64,000 nucleotides of DNA from a bacterium (GTDB lineage: Bacteria > Bacillota > Clostridia > Lachnospirales > Lachnospiraceae): positions 1 through 64,000 of the forward strand of contig JAQYCU010000004.1 of the NCBI GenBank assembly GCA_028724545.1. The letters run 5' to 3'. Each line of letters opens with the position of its first letter. Positions within the stretch are counted from its first letter, which is position 1. Under the pieces are notes generated by a model. The model saw nothing but the letters and a program-made list of their open reading frames with translations. It was not told the DNA's origin and made no database searches. This document shows, one piece after another, positions 42,002-49,323 of this stretch. A program made the position numbers and the translations under genes.

Positions 42002-43681
42002 ATGAAAGGATTTGACAAGTATCAAAAGAGTTATTTTATGCCACCGGTTCCGTGTTATGACTGGGTAAAGAAGGATTGTATTACAAAGGCACCCGTATGG
42101 TGCAGTGTAGACCTTCGTGATGGCAATCAGGCTTTGATTGAGCCAATGAGTCTGGAGGAGAAAGTTGAATATTTTCAGATGCTTGTAAAGATTGGTTTTA
42201 AGGAAATTGAAGTCGGTTTTCCGGCAGCATCCGAAACAGAATACAATTTTCTGCGTACATTGATTGAGAGAAATCTGATTCCGGAAGATGTAACGGTTCA
42301 GGTTCTGACACAGGCAAGAGAACATATTATCCGTAAGACATTTGAGGCAGTGGATGGCGCGCCAAATGCAATTGTCCACGTCTACAATTCAACATCTGTT
42401 GCACAGCGTGAGCAGGTGTTTAGAAAATCAAAAGAAGAGATTAAGCAGATTGCCGTTGATGGTGCAAAACTGTTAAAAACATTAGCAAGTGAAGTAAAAG
42501 GAAATATTCGTTTTGAATACAGTCCGGAAAGTTTCCACGGAACAGAAGTTGACTATGCCGTGGAAGTCTGCAATGCCGTATTGGATGTATGGCAGCCGAC
42601 AGCAGAGGCAAAAGCCATTATTAATATTCCTTCTACTGTTGAAAATGCAATGCCTCACGTATTTGCAAGCCAGGTAGAATATGTCAGCAAAAACTTAAAA
42701 TATCGTGATAATGTAGTATTATCGCTTCATCCTCACAATGACCGTGGTTGTGGTGTGGCAACAGCAGAACTGGGAGTTCTTGCAGGCGCAGACCGTCTGG
42801 AAGGAACTTTATTTGGAAATGGCGAGCGTACCGGTAACCTTGATATTGTAACGGTTGCAATGAATCTGCACGCACACGGTGTTGATTCGGAACTGAATTT
42901 TGAGAATATGCAGGAAATTAAAGAAACATATGAAAGATTGACGGATATGCAGGTATCTATGCGTGAGCCATATGCAGGCGAGTTAGTATTTACGGCATTC
43001 TCCGGCTCACATCAGGATGCGATTTCAAAAGGAATGACGCATAGAGAGAATACGGGCGAATATACCTGGACGGTTCCTTATCTGCCAATTGACCCGAAAG
43101 ATGTCGGCAGAACGTATGATTCGGATGTAATCCGTATTAACAGCCAGTCCGGCAAGGGTGGAGTTGCCTATGTATTAAAGCAGAACTTTGGCATTGTACT
43201 TCCGGATAAGATGCGTGAAGAGGTAGGTTATCTGATGAAAGGTGTATCGGACCATGCGCATGCAGAATTAAGTCCTGAGCAGATGCTGGATGTATTCAAA
43301 AAAGAGTATGCCGAACCGAAGAGAACATTCCAGATTGTGGAATGTCATTTCGTACAGGACGACGGCATTATTGCAAAAGTAACGATTTCACAGGATGGCG
43401 AAACAGAAACCGTAGAAGCCAGAGGAAATGGACGTTTGAATGCAGTAAACAATGCAGTTAAGAAATATTTTGATATTAGTTACACGTTGGATGAATATGA
43501 GGAGCATGCATTGTCAAGAAATTCATCGGCAAGAGCTATGGCCTATGTCGGCATTACACAGGATGAAAAGAAATTATATTGGGGTATTGGCAGTGATGAG
43601 GATATCATCAAGGCATCCATTGAAGCGTTAGAAAATGCAGTTAATCATATGATAGAAGTAAAGAAGGATAAGATTCGCTAA
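42002..43681 (+). CDS. leuA: 2-isopropylmalate synthase
   Basis: The start at 42002, behind GGAGG, gives 559 aa, the length of the long LeuA form. The catalytic entry is S-V-D-L-R-D-G-N-Q-A-L, the metal histidines lie in L-S-L-H-P-H-N-D-R-G-C-G-V-A, and G-N-G-E-R-T-G-N is present. The C-terminal domain (about 430-559) is the leucine-feedback domain. It condenses acetyl-CoA with 2-oxoisovalerate, the first committed step to leucine. Two layers of control are visible: the T-box leader, and feedback inhibition expected from the family. leuB/C/D are not in the window. Confidence 0.95.
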   Translation: MKGFDKYQKSYFMPPVPCYDWVKKDCITKAPVWCSVDLRDGNQALIEPMSLEEKVEYFQMLVKIGFKEIEVGFPAASETEYNFLRTLIERNLIPEDVTVQVLTQAREHIIRKTFEAVDGAPNAIVHVYNSTSVAQREQVFRKSKEEIKQIAVDGAKLLKTLASEVKGNIRFEYSPESFHGTEVDYAVEVCNAVLDVWQPTAEAKAIINIPSTVENAMPHVFASQVEYVSKNLKYRDNVVLSLHPHNDRGCGVATAELGVLAGADRLEGTLFGNGERTGNLDIVTVAMNLHAHGVDSELNFENMQEIKETYERLTDMQVSMREPYAGELVFTAFSGSHQDAISKGMTHRENTGEYTWTVPYLPIDPKDVGRTYDSDVIRINSQSGKGGVAYVLKQNFGIVLPDKMREEVGYLMKGVSDHAHAELSPEQMLDVFKKEYAEPKRTFQIVECHFVQDDGIIAKVTISQDGETETVEARGNGRLNAVNNAVKKYFDISYTLDEYEEHALSRNSSARAMAYVGITQDEKKLYWGIGSDEDIIKASIEALENAVNHMIEVKKDKIR

Positions 43682-43695
43682 AAAGGAGAACTGTT

Positions 43696-45192
43696 ATGCA
43701 GAAAATTGGAAATTTAATTACGCAGCTGGTTCGTTATGGAGAAAAAACGGGACTTGTGGCAGCAGAAGACAGGATATACACAATTAACCGTCTGTTAGAA
43801 ATTTTCCACCTGGATGAATATACAGAAGAAGTGCCAGAGGAGGAAATGGAATTAGAAGATATTTTAGACGGTATGCTTGACTGGGCATATGAAAACGGTG
43901 TCACAGAGGAAAACAGCATTGTTTACCGTGACCTGTTTGATACCAGAATTATGAGTGCATTAGTGCCTGCGCCAAGTGTTGTAATTCAGAAATTCCGTGA
44001 GCTGTATCAGGAATCTCCGGAAAAGGCAACGGCATATTATTACAAATTTAGCTGTGACACAAACTATATCAGAAGATATCGTATCAAAAAGGACAAAAAA
44101 TGGACGGCAGATACAGAGTATGGAACGCTGGATATTACTATCAATCTGTCAAAGCCGGAGAAAGACCCGAAGGCGATAGCAGCAGCGAAAAATGCAAAGC
44201 AGAGTGCGTATCCAAAATGCCTTTTGTGCAAAGAAAATGAAGGATATGCCGGAAGAGTTAACCATCCTGCCAGACAGACGCATCGTATTATTCCGGTAAC
44301 GATAGACGGAAAGCAGTGGGGATTCCAGTATTCTCCATATGTATATTATAATGAGCATTGTATCCTTTTTAATAGTGAACATACGCCAATGAAAATTGAT
44401 GAATCAGCATTTCGTAAACTCTTAGATTTTATTAAGCAGTTTCCACATTATTTTATTGGTTCCAATGCAGACCTGCCAATCGTAGGAGGTTCTATACTGG
44501 CACATGAACATTTTCAGGGTGGCCATTATGAATTTGCTATGGAGCGTGCCGGCATTCGCAAAGAAATTACGATTCCGGGATTTGAACAGATTCAGGCAGG
44601 CATTGTAAACTGGCCGATGTCGGTGATTCGTATTCGTCACGAGGATGCAGACCTGCTTGTTAAGGCAGCAGCACACATTTTGGAAAGCTGGCGCAAATAC
44701 ACGGATGAAGAAGCTTTCATTTTCGCCGAAACAGATGGGGAACCACATAATACCATTACGCCTATTGCCAGAATGCGTGATGGAAAATATGAATTTGATT
44801 TGGTACTTCGTAATAACATTACAACGAAGGAGCATCCACTGGGTGTTTATCATCCACATCAGGAATTGCACCATATTAAAAAAGAAAATATTGGCTTGAT
44901 TGAAGTTATGGGGCTTGCTGTACTTCCGGCACGCCTGAAAGATGAAATGGCAAAACTGGGCGAGTATATTGTAGAAGGCAAAGATATCCGTAGCGATGAA
45001 ACGCTGGAAAAACACGCAGACTGGGTAGATGAGTTTATAGGAAAATATGATGTTGTTACAGCAGAAAATGTAGAAGAAATTTTACAGAAAGAAATCGGTA
45101 TTGTGTTTAAAAAAGTCCTGGAGCATGCAGGTGTTTACAAAAATACAGAAGAAGGTATGAAGGGATTTATGCGCTTTATCGAAAGCCTGTAA
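43696..45192 (+). CDS. galT: UDP-glucose--hexose-1-phosphate uridylyltransferase
   Basis: This 498-aa enzyme has the Firmicutes-type (GalT2) length. Marks are C-L-L-C-K-E-N-E-G-Y-A-G-R, H-P-A-R-Q-T-H-R-I-I-P-V, G-S-I-L-A-H-E-H-F-Q-G-G-H-Y (the histidine-triad-like active site) and Y-H-P-H-Q-E-L-H-H-I-K-K-E-N-I. It exchanges UMP between UDP-glucose and galactose-1-phosphate in the Leloir pathway. It starts 14 bases after leuA and probably shares its T-box transcript, an unusual partnership. galK and galE are not present. Confidence 0.95.
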   Translation: MQKIGNLITQLVRYGEKTGLVAAEDRIYTINRLLEIFHLDEYTEEVPEEEMELEDILDGMLDWAYENGVTEENSIVYRDLFDTRIMSALVPAPSVVIQKFRELYQESPEKATAYYYKFSCDTNYIRRYRIKKDKKWTADTEYGTLDITINLSKPEKDPKAIAAAKNAKQSAYPKCLLCKENEGYAGRVNHPARQTHRIIPVTIDGKQWGFQYSPYVYYNEHCILFNSEHTPMKIDESAFRKLLDFIKQFPHYFIGSNADLPIVGGSILAHEHFQGGHYEFAMERAGIRKEITIPGFEQIQAGIVNWPMSVIRIRHEDADLLVKAAAHILESWRKYTDEEAFIFAETDGEPHNTITPIARMRDGKYEFDLVLRNNITTKEHPLGVYHPHQELHHIKKENIGLIEVMGLAVLPARLKDEMAKLGEYIVEGKDIRSDETLEKHADWVDEFIGKYDVVTAENVEEILQKEIGIVFKKVLEHAGVYKNTEEGMKGFMRFIESL

Positions 45193-45248
45193 TAAATTAC
45201 GGCAGATGATAACCGGCATAGGTATAAAATCGAATAGAAAAAGGAAAG

Positions 45249-45284
45249 GGTGTCCTGACAATGATAACGTCGGGACACCTTTTT
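45249..45284 (+). terminator. Intrinsic terminator of leuA-galT
   Basis: GGTGTCCTGAC pairs with GTCGGGACACC around nine bases and is followed by five T. Confidence 0.92.
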
Positions 45285-45374
45285 GCGTCATACCCTTAAT
45301 TTACGCTGTTTTTTGTTCTGTGCCATTTCTTTACAGCAGTTCATCAAAATGAAAATTTGTATGAAAAATCCGTA

Positions 45375-45638
45375 TTACTGGAAACTGGACTGAAATTTTT
45401 GTCTGGTTTCCATCACTTTTTTTTCTTCTGCAGCAGGAGTAGGATAGTATCCTTTTGCTGATGTCATATGAAAAATGTCGTCCTGAATGTCGTGTTCTTC
45501 TGCAAGAATGTGCAGCATTGCGTTGCGCACGTTTTCGTGTGTGCATTCATTTGAAAATGTATTATAATGTTCCGTGCTGTGCTTGGCTGTTTCTAAACCG
45601 TCACGTAAAATCTCTTTTTCTGTAAATGAAGTATCCAT
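45375..45638 (-). CDS. CotF-family spore coat-like protein
   Basis: This 87-aa helical protein, encoded behind TTAGGAGG, carries the coat-protein-F pattern: F-T-E-K-E-I-L-R-D-G-L-E-T-A-K-H, Y-N-T-F-S-N-E-C-T-H, and A-E-E-H-D-I-Q-D-D-I-F-H-M-T-S-A-K-G-Y-Y-P near the end. Such ferritin-like helical proteins are found in the spore coat of Bacilli and Clostridia. It is the second gene of a two-gene minus-strand unit, 11 bases after its partner. Confidence 0.85.
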   Translation of the reverse strand: MDTSFTEKEILRDGLETAKHSTEHYNTFSNECTHENVRNAMLHILAEEHDIQDDIFHMTSAKGYYPTPAAEEKKVMETRQKFQSSFQ

Positions 45639-45649
45639 GCAATTGCCTC

Positions 45650-45835
45650 CTAACCTAATAATGCATACAATTCGTTAAAATGTTTCTGATGTCTGTCAGC
45701 GACTTCTTTAAATTTGGCAGTCACTTCGCTGTCCTGAGACTGGCTGGAAAGCATCTGGTATTTTTTGACGAGAAGTTCTTCTTCGGCCAGTGATTCATTA
45801 ATACAGGAAAGTTCTTTTTCAGATAACTGTGACAT
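45650..45835 (-). CDS. Small CotF-like coat protein partner
   Basis: The start at 45835, with AAAGGAG upstream, gives 61 aa. It is a single helical hairpin (L-S-E-K-E-L-S-C-I-N-E-S-L and A-D-R-H-Q-K-H-F-N-E-L-Y-A-L-L-G) resembling half of the CotF/ferritin-like fold. Together the two small proteins look like the N- and C-terminal halves of a coat protein pair. Late mother-cell (sigma-K) control is expected; I did not find a convincing promoter. Confidence 0.75.
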   Translation of the reverse strand: MSQLSEKELSCINESLAEEELLVKKYQMLSSQSQDSEVTAKFKEVADRHQKHFNELYALLG

Positions 45836-45887
45836 ATTTTCTCCTTTCCGGTGCCGTAAACCGTGCATCTGCTTTTAATTTGCCGGC

Positions 45888-45990
45888 AGAGTTTCCTAAA
45901 GTCATTGCTGAAATAGCAAGAGAGTTCCTAAAAAACGCTAATGCGATAGCAATGGAGTTTCTGGAAAAATCCACCACGGCATACAGTTAG
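45888..45990 (+). repeat. 33-bp degenerate repeat with a peptide-like frame
   Basis: Three units of about 33 bp share GAGTTTCCTAAA-type and GCTRAWRYRATAGCA-type parts: 45893-45924, 45925-45957 and 45958 onward. In one plus-strand frame they translate into a regular 11-residue pattern (E-F-P-K-V-I-A-E-I-A-R, E-F-L-K-N-A-N-A-I-A-M, E-F-L-E-K-S) ending at a TAG at 45988-45990. No ribosome site or ATG opens this frame, so it is either a relic of a coding repeat or a structured upstream region of the coat genes. Confidence 0.5.
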
Positions 45991-46029
45991 TATGGTTTTG
46001 TTTAGAAAAAATATACTGTTTTTGTTTTT

Positions 46030-46059
46030 TTGACAAAAATGCTTAAGATGGCGTAGTAT
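46030..46059 (+). promoter_or_regulatory. Sigma-A promoter of rhaD
   Basis: TTGACA (46030-46035), 18 bases and TAGTAT (46054-46059) lie about 40 bases before the rhaD start. Confidence 0.65.
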
Positions 46060-46101
46060 AGAAAGGAAAGTTCAGACGACAGAAGAGATAGGAGAAGCAG
46101 A

Positions 46102-46926
46102 ATGAAATTTTTAGAAGCAGAATTTGTAAAAGGGTTTATCCGGATGGCAAATGACGGATGGGAGCAGGGCTGGCACGAAAGAAACGGGGGAAATCTGTCC
46201 TACCGTGTGAAAGAAGAGGAAGTGCAGCTGGTGCGTGAAAATTTTGCGCCGGGAGAATGGCAGGAAATTGGTACGACAGTGAAAGGGCTTGCAGGAGAAT
46301 ATTTTCTGGTAACCGGCAGTGGAAAATATTTTCGTAATGTGGCAATTGCTCCGGAAGAGTCTATCTGTATGATTGAATTAGACGAGAGTGGCGAAAAATA
46401 CAGAATTGTATGGGGCTTGATAAATGGTGGGCGTCCGACTTCTGAACTGCCGTCCCATCTGATGAATCTGGAAGTGGTCAAGAAGAAATCAGACGGCAGA
46501 TATCGCGTGGTATACCATGCGCATACAACCAATATCATTGCATTAACATTTGTATTGCCGTTATCAGATGAAGTCTTTACAAGAGAATTGTGGGAAATGG
46601 CAACAGAATGTCCGGTAGTTTTCCCGGATGGCATTGGAGTTATTCCGTGGATGGTGCCGGGAGGCAAAGAAATTGCTGTGGCTACCAGTGAAAAAATGAA
46701 GCAATATGATGTGGCAGTCTGGGCACATCACGGAATGTTTGCCACAGGAGAAGATTTTGACCTTACTTTCGGTCTGATGCATACCGTAGAAAAGGCAGCC
46801 GAGATACTGGTAAAAATGCTGTCTATGCGTTCCGATAAATTGCAGACGATTACACCGGATAATTTCCGTGACCTGGCAAAAGACTTCGGGGTAACATTGC
46901 CGGAGAGATTTTTACAGGAAAAATAA
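46102..46926 (+). CDS. rhaD: Rhamnulose-1-phosphate aldolase
   Basis: This 274-aa class II aldolase contains H-E-R-N-G-G-N-L-S-Y-R (phosphate pocket), F-L-V-T-G-S-G-K-Y-F, the zinc motif Y-H-A-H-T-T-N (H-x-H) and W-A-H-H-G-M-F-A-T-G for the third His. The catalytic Glu lies between N-G-G-R-P-T-S-E and P-S-H. It cleaves rhamnulose-1-phosphate to DHAP and lactaldehyde. rhaA, rhaB and regulators are not in the window, so it stands alone with its own promoter. Confidence 0.93.
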   Translation: MKFLEAEFVKGFIRMANDGWEQGWHERNGGNLSYRVKEEEVQLVRENFAPGEWQEIGTTVKGLAGEYFLVTGSGKYFRNVAIAPEESICMIELDESGEKYRIVWGLINGGRPTSELPSHLMNLEVVKKKSDGRYRVVYHAHTTNIIALTFVLPLSDEVFTRELWEMATECPVVFPDGIGVIPWMVPGGKEIAVATSEKMKQYDVAVWAHHGMFATGEDFDLTFGLMHTVEKAAEILVKMLSMRSDKLQTITPDNFRDLAKDFGVTLPERFLQEK

Positions 46927-47039
46927 AGCATTGTAATTTCCATATAGGGCTTGCAGGAAATGTATTGTAGCGTCCATATGGCAGAAGTTTTCATCAAAAA
47001 AAGCATCTGTAAGAGTTCACAAAATCTTCACAAAAATTA

Positions 47040-47081
47040 TTAGCACTCACTATTGACGAGTGCTAATAAAAGTGATATAAC
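47040..47081 (+). promoter_or_regulatory. CIRCE operator (HrcA site) and promoter of hsp20
   Basis: TTAGCACTC, nine bases and GAGTGCTAA (47040-47066) form the textbook CIRCE inverted repeat bound by HrcA. A promoter TTGACG (47053-47058), 17 bases, TATAAC (47076-47081) overlaps it, so HrcA would shield the -35. The remaining gap to hsp20 shows nothing further. Confidence 0.95.
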
Positions 47082-47209
47082 AGTATTTAGAAACAAAGAA
47101 GAGGAAATGATAAGGAACCAGCATTTCCAGAATGTTTCAAAAAATAATATTTGAATGATGATATGCAGTAAGCATAAATCAAAATGAATAATAAAAGGAG
47201 AGATGCTTT

Positions 47210-47638
47210 ATGATGACACCTAGTATTTTTGGAAATGATTTGTTTGATGACTTTTTTGGATATCCGTTTGGCAATGTAAAACATTCTACAAGCGAAGTTA
47301 TGAAGACAGATATCAAGGATACCGACCAGGGCTATGAGATTATTATGAACCTGCCGGGTGTGAAGAAAGAAGATGTCAAAGCTGAATTGAAAGACGGCTA
47401 CATGACAATTCATGCAACCTCCAGTTCAAGTAATGACGAAAAGGATGATAACGGGAAATATATCCGTAAAGAACGTTATAGTGGTTCCTGCCGCCGTAGC
47501 TTTTATGTTGGCGAGGATTTGACGGAAGAAGATATCAAAGCGAAGTTTGAGAACGGAACAGTGAAACTCTTTGTACCAAAGAAAGAAGCACTGCCGAAAA
47601 ATGACAATAAGAGATATATTGCTATTGAGGGCTGCTAA
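47210..47638 (+). CDS. Hsp20/alpha-crystallin family small heat-shock protein
   Basis: This 142-aa protein starts behind AAAAGGAGAG; two adjacent ATGs are possible. The alpha-crystallin domain (about 30-130) shows D-Q-G-Y-E-I-I-M-N-L-P-G-V-K-K-E-D-V and F-E-N-G-T-V-K-L-F-V-P-K-K, with the C-terminal I-A-I motif. It is an ATP-independent holdase for unfolding proteins. The CIRCE operator upstream puts it in the HrcA regulon, which is usual for groESL/dnaK and less usual for a small Hsp. Confidence 0.93.
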   Translation: MMTPSIFGNDLFDDFFGYPFGNVKHSTSEVMKTDIKDTDQGYEIIMNLPGVKKEDVKAELKDGYMTIHATSSSSNDEKDDNGKYIRKERYSGSCRRSFYVGEDLTEEDIKAKFENGTVKLFVPKKEALPKNDNKRYIAIEGC

Positions 47639-47640
47639 AT

Positions 47641-47762
47641 TTGCATAAAGAAAGCTGTTTATGTTATAATGCCAAAAAGGGAATGAAGTTCTCCCGTGGC
47701 ATAACCAGAACCGCTATTTAGCTGATGACTTCTGTTTTTACGCAGAAGTTGTCAGCTTTTTT
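47641..47762 (+). promoter_or_regulatory. Fluoride riboswitch with promoter and overlapping terminator
   Basis: A promoter TTGCAT (47641-47646), 18 bases, TATAAT (47665-47670) starts an RNA with the crcB-motif aptamer. GGGAATGAAGTTCTCCC (47679-47695) is followed by AACCGCTATTTAGC and GATGACTTC (to 47732). The three pairings expected are present: GGGA/TCCC, GCT/AGC and GAAGTT with GACTTC. The 3' part of the aptamer (47721-47734) is also the left arm of a perfect-looking terminator with CAGAAGTTGTCAGC (47743-47756) and six T. Fluoride binding would hold that strand and stop terminator formation, switching on the antiporter gene. Confidence 0.92.
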
Positions 47763-47909
47763 CTTGTATAAAAAGCAGAAAAAAGTCTGCCAGTCAGAAA
47801 ACAGCGATGGGGATGCAAAAAAAGCCTGCCTGTCAGAAAGTAAAGTCTGATATGCAAAAAAAATAAAGCAAAGTCTGGTATGAAAAATTACAGTAGGAGG
47901 AATGAATTT

Positions 47910-49115
47910 ATGTTAACAAGTATTGCTTTGATTTTTTTGATGGGTTTATTGCTGTCAGGAATATTTCAGAAAATAAAACTGCCCGGACTTCTGGGAATGA
48001 TTCTGACAGGGATGATTTTAAGTCCCCATGCCCTGAATCTGCTGGACGATTCGCTTCTGAATATTTCTGCTGATTTACGGCAGATTGCATTAGTTATCAT
48101 TCTGACGAGGGCAGGTCTTTCTCTGGATATTTCATCCCTCAAAAAAGTGGGAAGACCGGCTGTTCTGATGTGTTTTGTCCCGGCGTGTGCTGAAATAGCT
48201 GGCACAGTTCTGTTGGCACCACCACTTCTGGGGGTGTCCGTGCTGGAAGCAGCTGTAATCGGAAGTGTTATTGCAGCTGTGTCGCCGGCAGTTATTGTGC
48301 CACGAATGATAAAACTGATAGAGGAAGGATATGGACAGGAGCACAGCATTCCACAGTTGATACTGGCAGGAGCATCCGTAGATGATGTATTCGTTATTGT
48401 TGTATTTACGGCATTCGTATCGCTTTTATCAACCGGCAACATCGCCGTGTCCGGTTTTTTGCAGATACCGGTTTCTATTGTTTTAGGGATTCTTCTGGGC
48501 GTTGTAACAGGGATGGTACTCATTTTTCTGTTTCAGAAAATCCATATGCGTGATTCTGTCAAGCTGCTGATTCTGCTCAGTATTTCTTTTCTGTTGCTGG
48601 CAGCAGAAGATGCTTTGGAAAATATAGTGCCTGTTTCCGGCTTGCTGGCTATTATGAGCCTCGGAATTGTTATCAGACAGAAATATGAAATTCTGGCAGT
48701 GCGTTTATCATCAAAATATAACAAATTGTGGGTGGCAGCAGAAATTATGCTGTTTGTCCTGGTAGGAGCAACGGTAGATTTGCAATATGCAGTTTCTGCC
48801 GGCATTGCCGTTGTTGTGTTGGTCTGTCTGGCAATGGTTTTTCGTATGGCAGGTGTTTTCCTGTGTCTGCTCAAGACAAAATTCTCCAAAAAAGAAAAGG
48901 TTTTTTGCATGCTTGCATATACACCAAAGGCAACGGTTCAGGCAGCGATAGGTGCCGTACCTCTGACGATGGGACTTGCATGTGGACAGACGGTATTAAC
49001 GGTAGCTGTACTGGCGATTTTGGTGACGGCACCATTTGGAGCAATCTGTATTGACAAAACATATGCAAAACTTCTGGAAAAAAGCAGTAGCAGAAAAGAA
49101 AGAGAAAAAGAGTAA
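47910..49115 (+). CDS. Cation/proton antiporter (NhaP/CPA type) under fluoride riboswitch control
   Basis: The start at 47910, behind AGGAGG, gives 401 aa with about 12 hydrophobic helices. Family marks are L-P-G-L-L-G-M-I-L-T-G, L-R-Q-I-A-L-V-I-I-L-T-R-A-G-L in helix 3, and A-S-V-D-D-V-F at the ion-binding helix (adjacent Asp-Asp). Na+/H+ antiporter genes are among those reported behind fluoride riboswitches, besides crcB/fluC and CLC-F. The product probably supports fluoride tolerance by ion or pH balance, or exports fluoride-linked cations. No fluC or CLC gene is next to it. Confidence 0.9.
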   Translation: MLTSIALIFLMGLLLSGIFQKIKLPGLLGMILTGMILSPHALNLLDDSLLNISADLRQIALVIILTRAGLSLDISSLKKVGRPAVLMCFVPACAEIAGTVLLAPPLLGVSVLEAAVIGSVIAAVSPAVIVPRMIKLIEEGYGQEHSIPQLILAGASVDDVFVIVVFTAFVSLLSTGNIAVSGFLQIPVSIVLGILLGVVTGMVLIFLFQKIHMRDSVKLLILLSISFLLLAAEDALENIVPVSGLLAIMSLGIVIRQKYEILAVRLSSKYNKLWVAAEIMLFVLVGATVDLQYAVSAGIAVVVLVCLAMVFRMAGVFLCLLKTKFSKKEKVFCMLAYTPKATVQAAIGAVPLTMGLACGQTVLTVAVLAILVTAPFGAICIDKTYAKLLEKSSSRKEREKE

Positions 49116-49211
49116 TTTAGAAATAATAATTCAGAAAGAGTCAAAGAGTAATTCAGCAGTGATTTTTTCACGGAAACATCAAAATAGTGTTAAAAAATGC
49201 CTTGATTGTTC

Positions 49212-49240
49212 TTGAACTATCAAGTTGGGTAGTGTATGAT
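49212..49240 (+). promoter_or_regulatory. Promoter of the GH94 phosphorylase gene
   Basis: TTGAAC (49212-49217), exactly 17 bases and TATGAT (49235-49240) give a good sigma-A promoter. CTTGAT/ATCAAG flank the -35 as a 6-bp inverted repeat (49201-49224), a possible operator. Confidence 0.7.
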
Positions 49241-49323
49241 AGAATTTGTGGAAAGAATGGCAGTATGCTCAGTGAGAGCCAGACTGCTTTGAGTATATTT
49301 TTATTAAGAGGAGGATATTATTC

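Noticed and set aside
45836-45887. Sigma-K promoter for the minus-strand coat genes
   Set aside because: No sequence close to the AC plus CATA-N3-TA consensus at the right spacing was found by eye.
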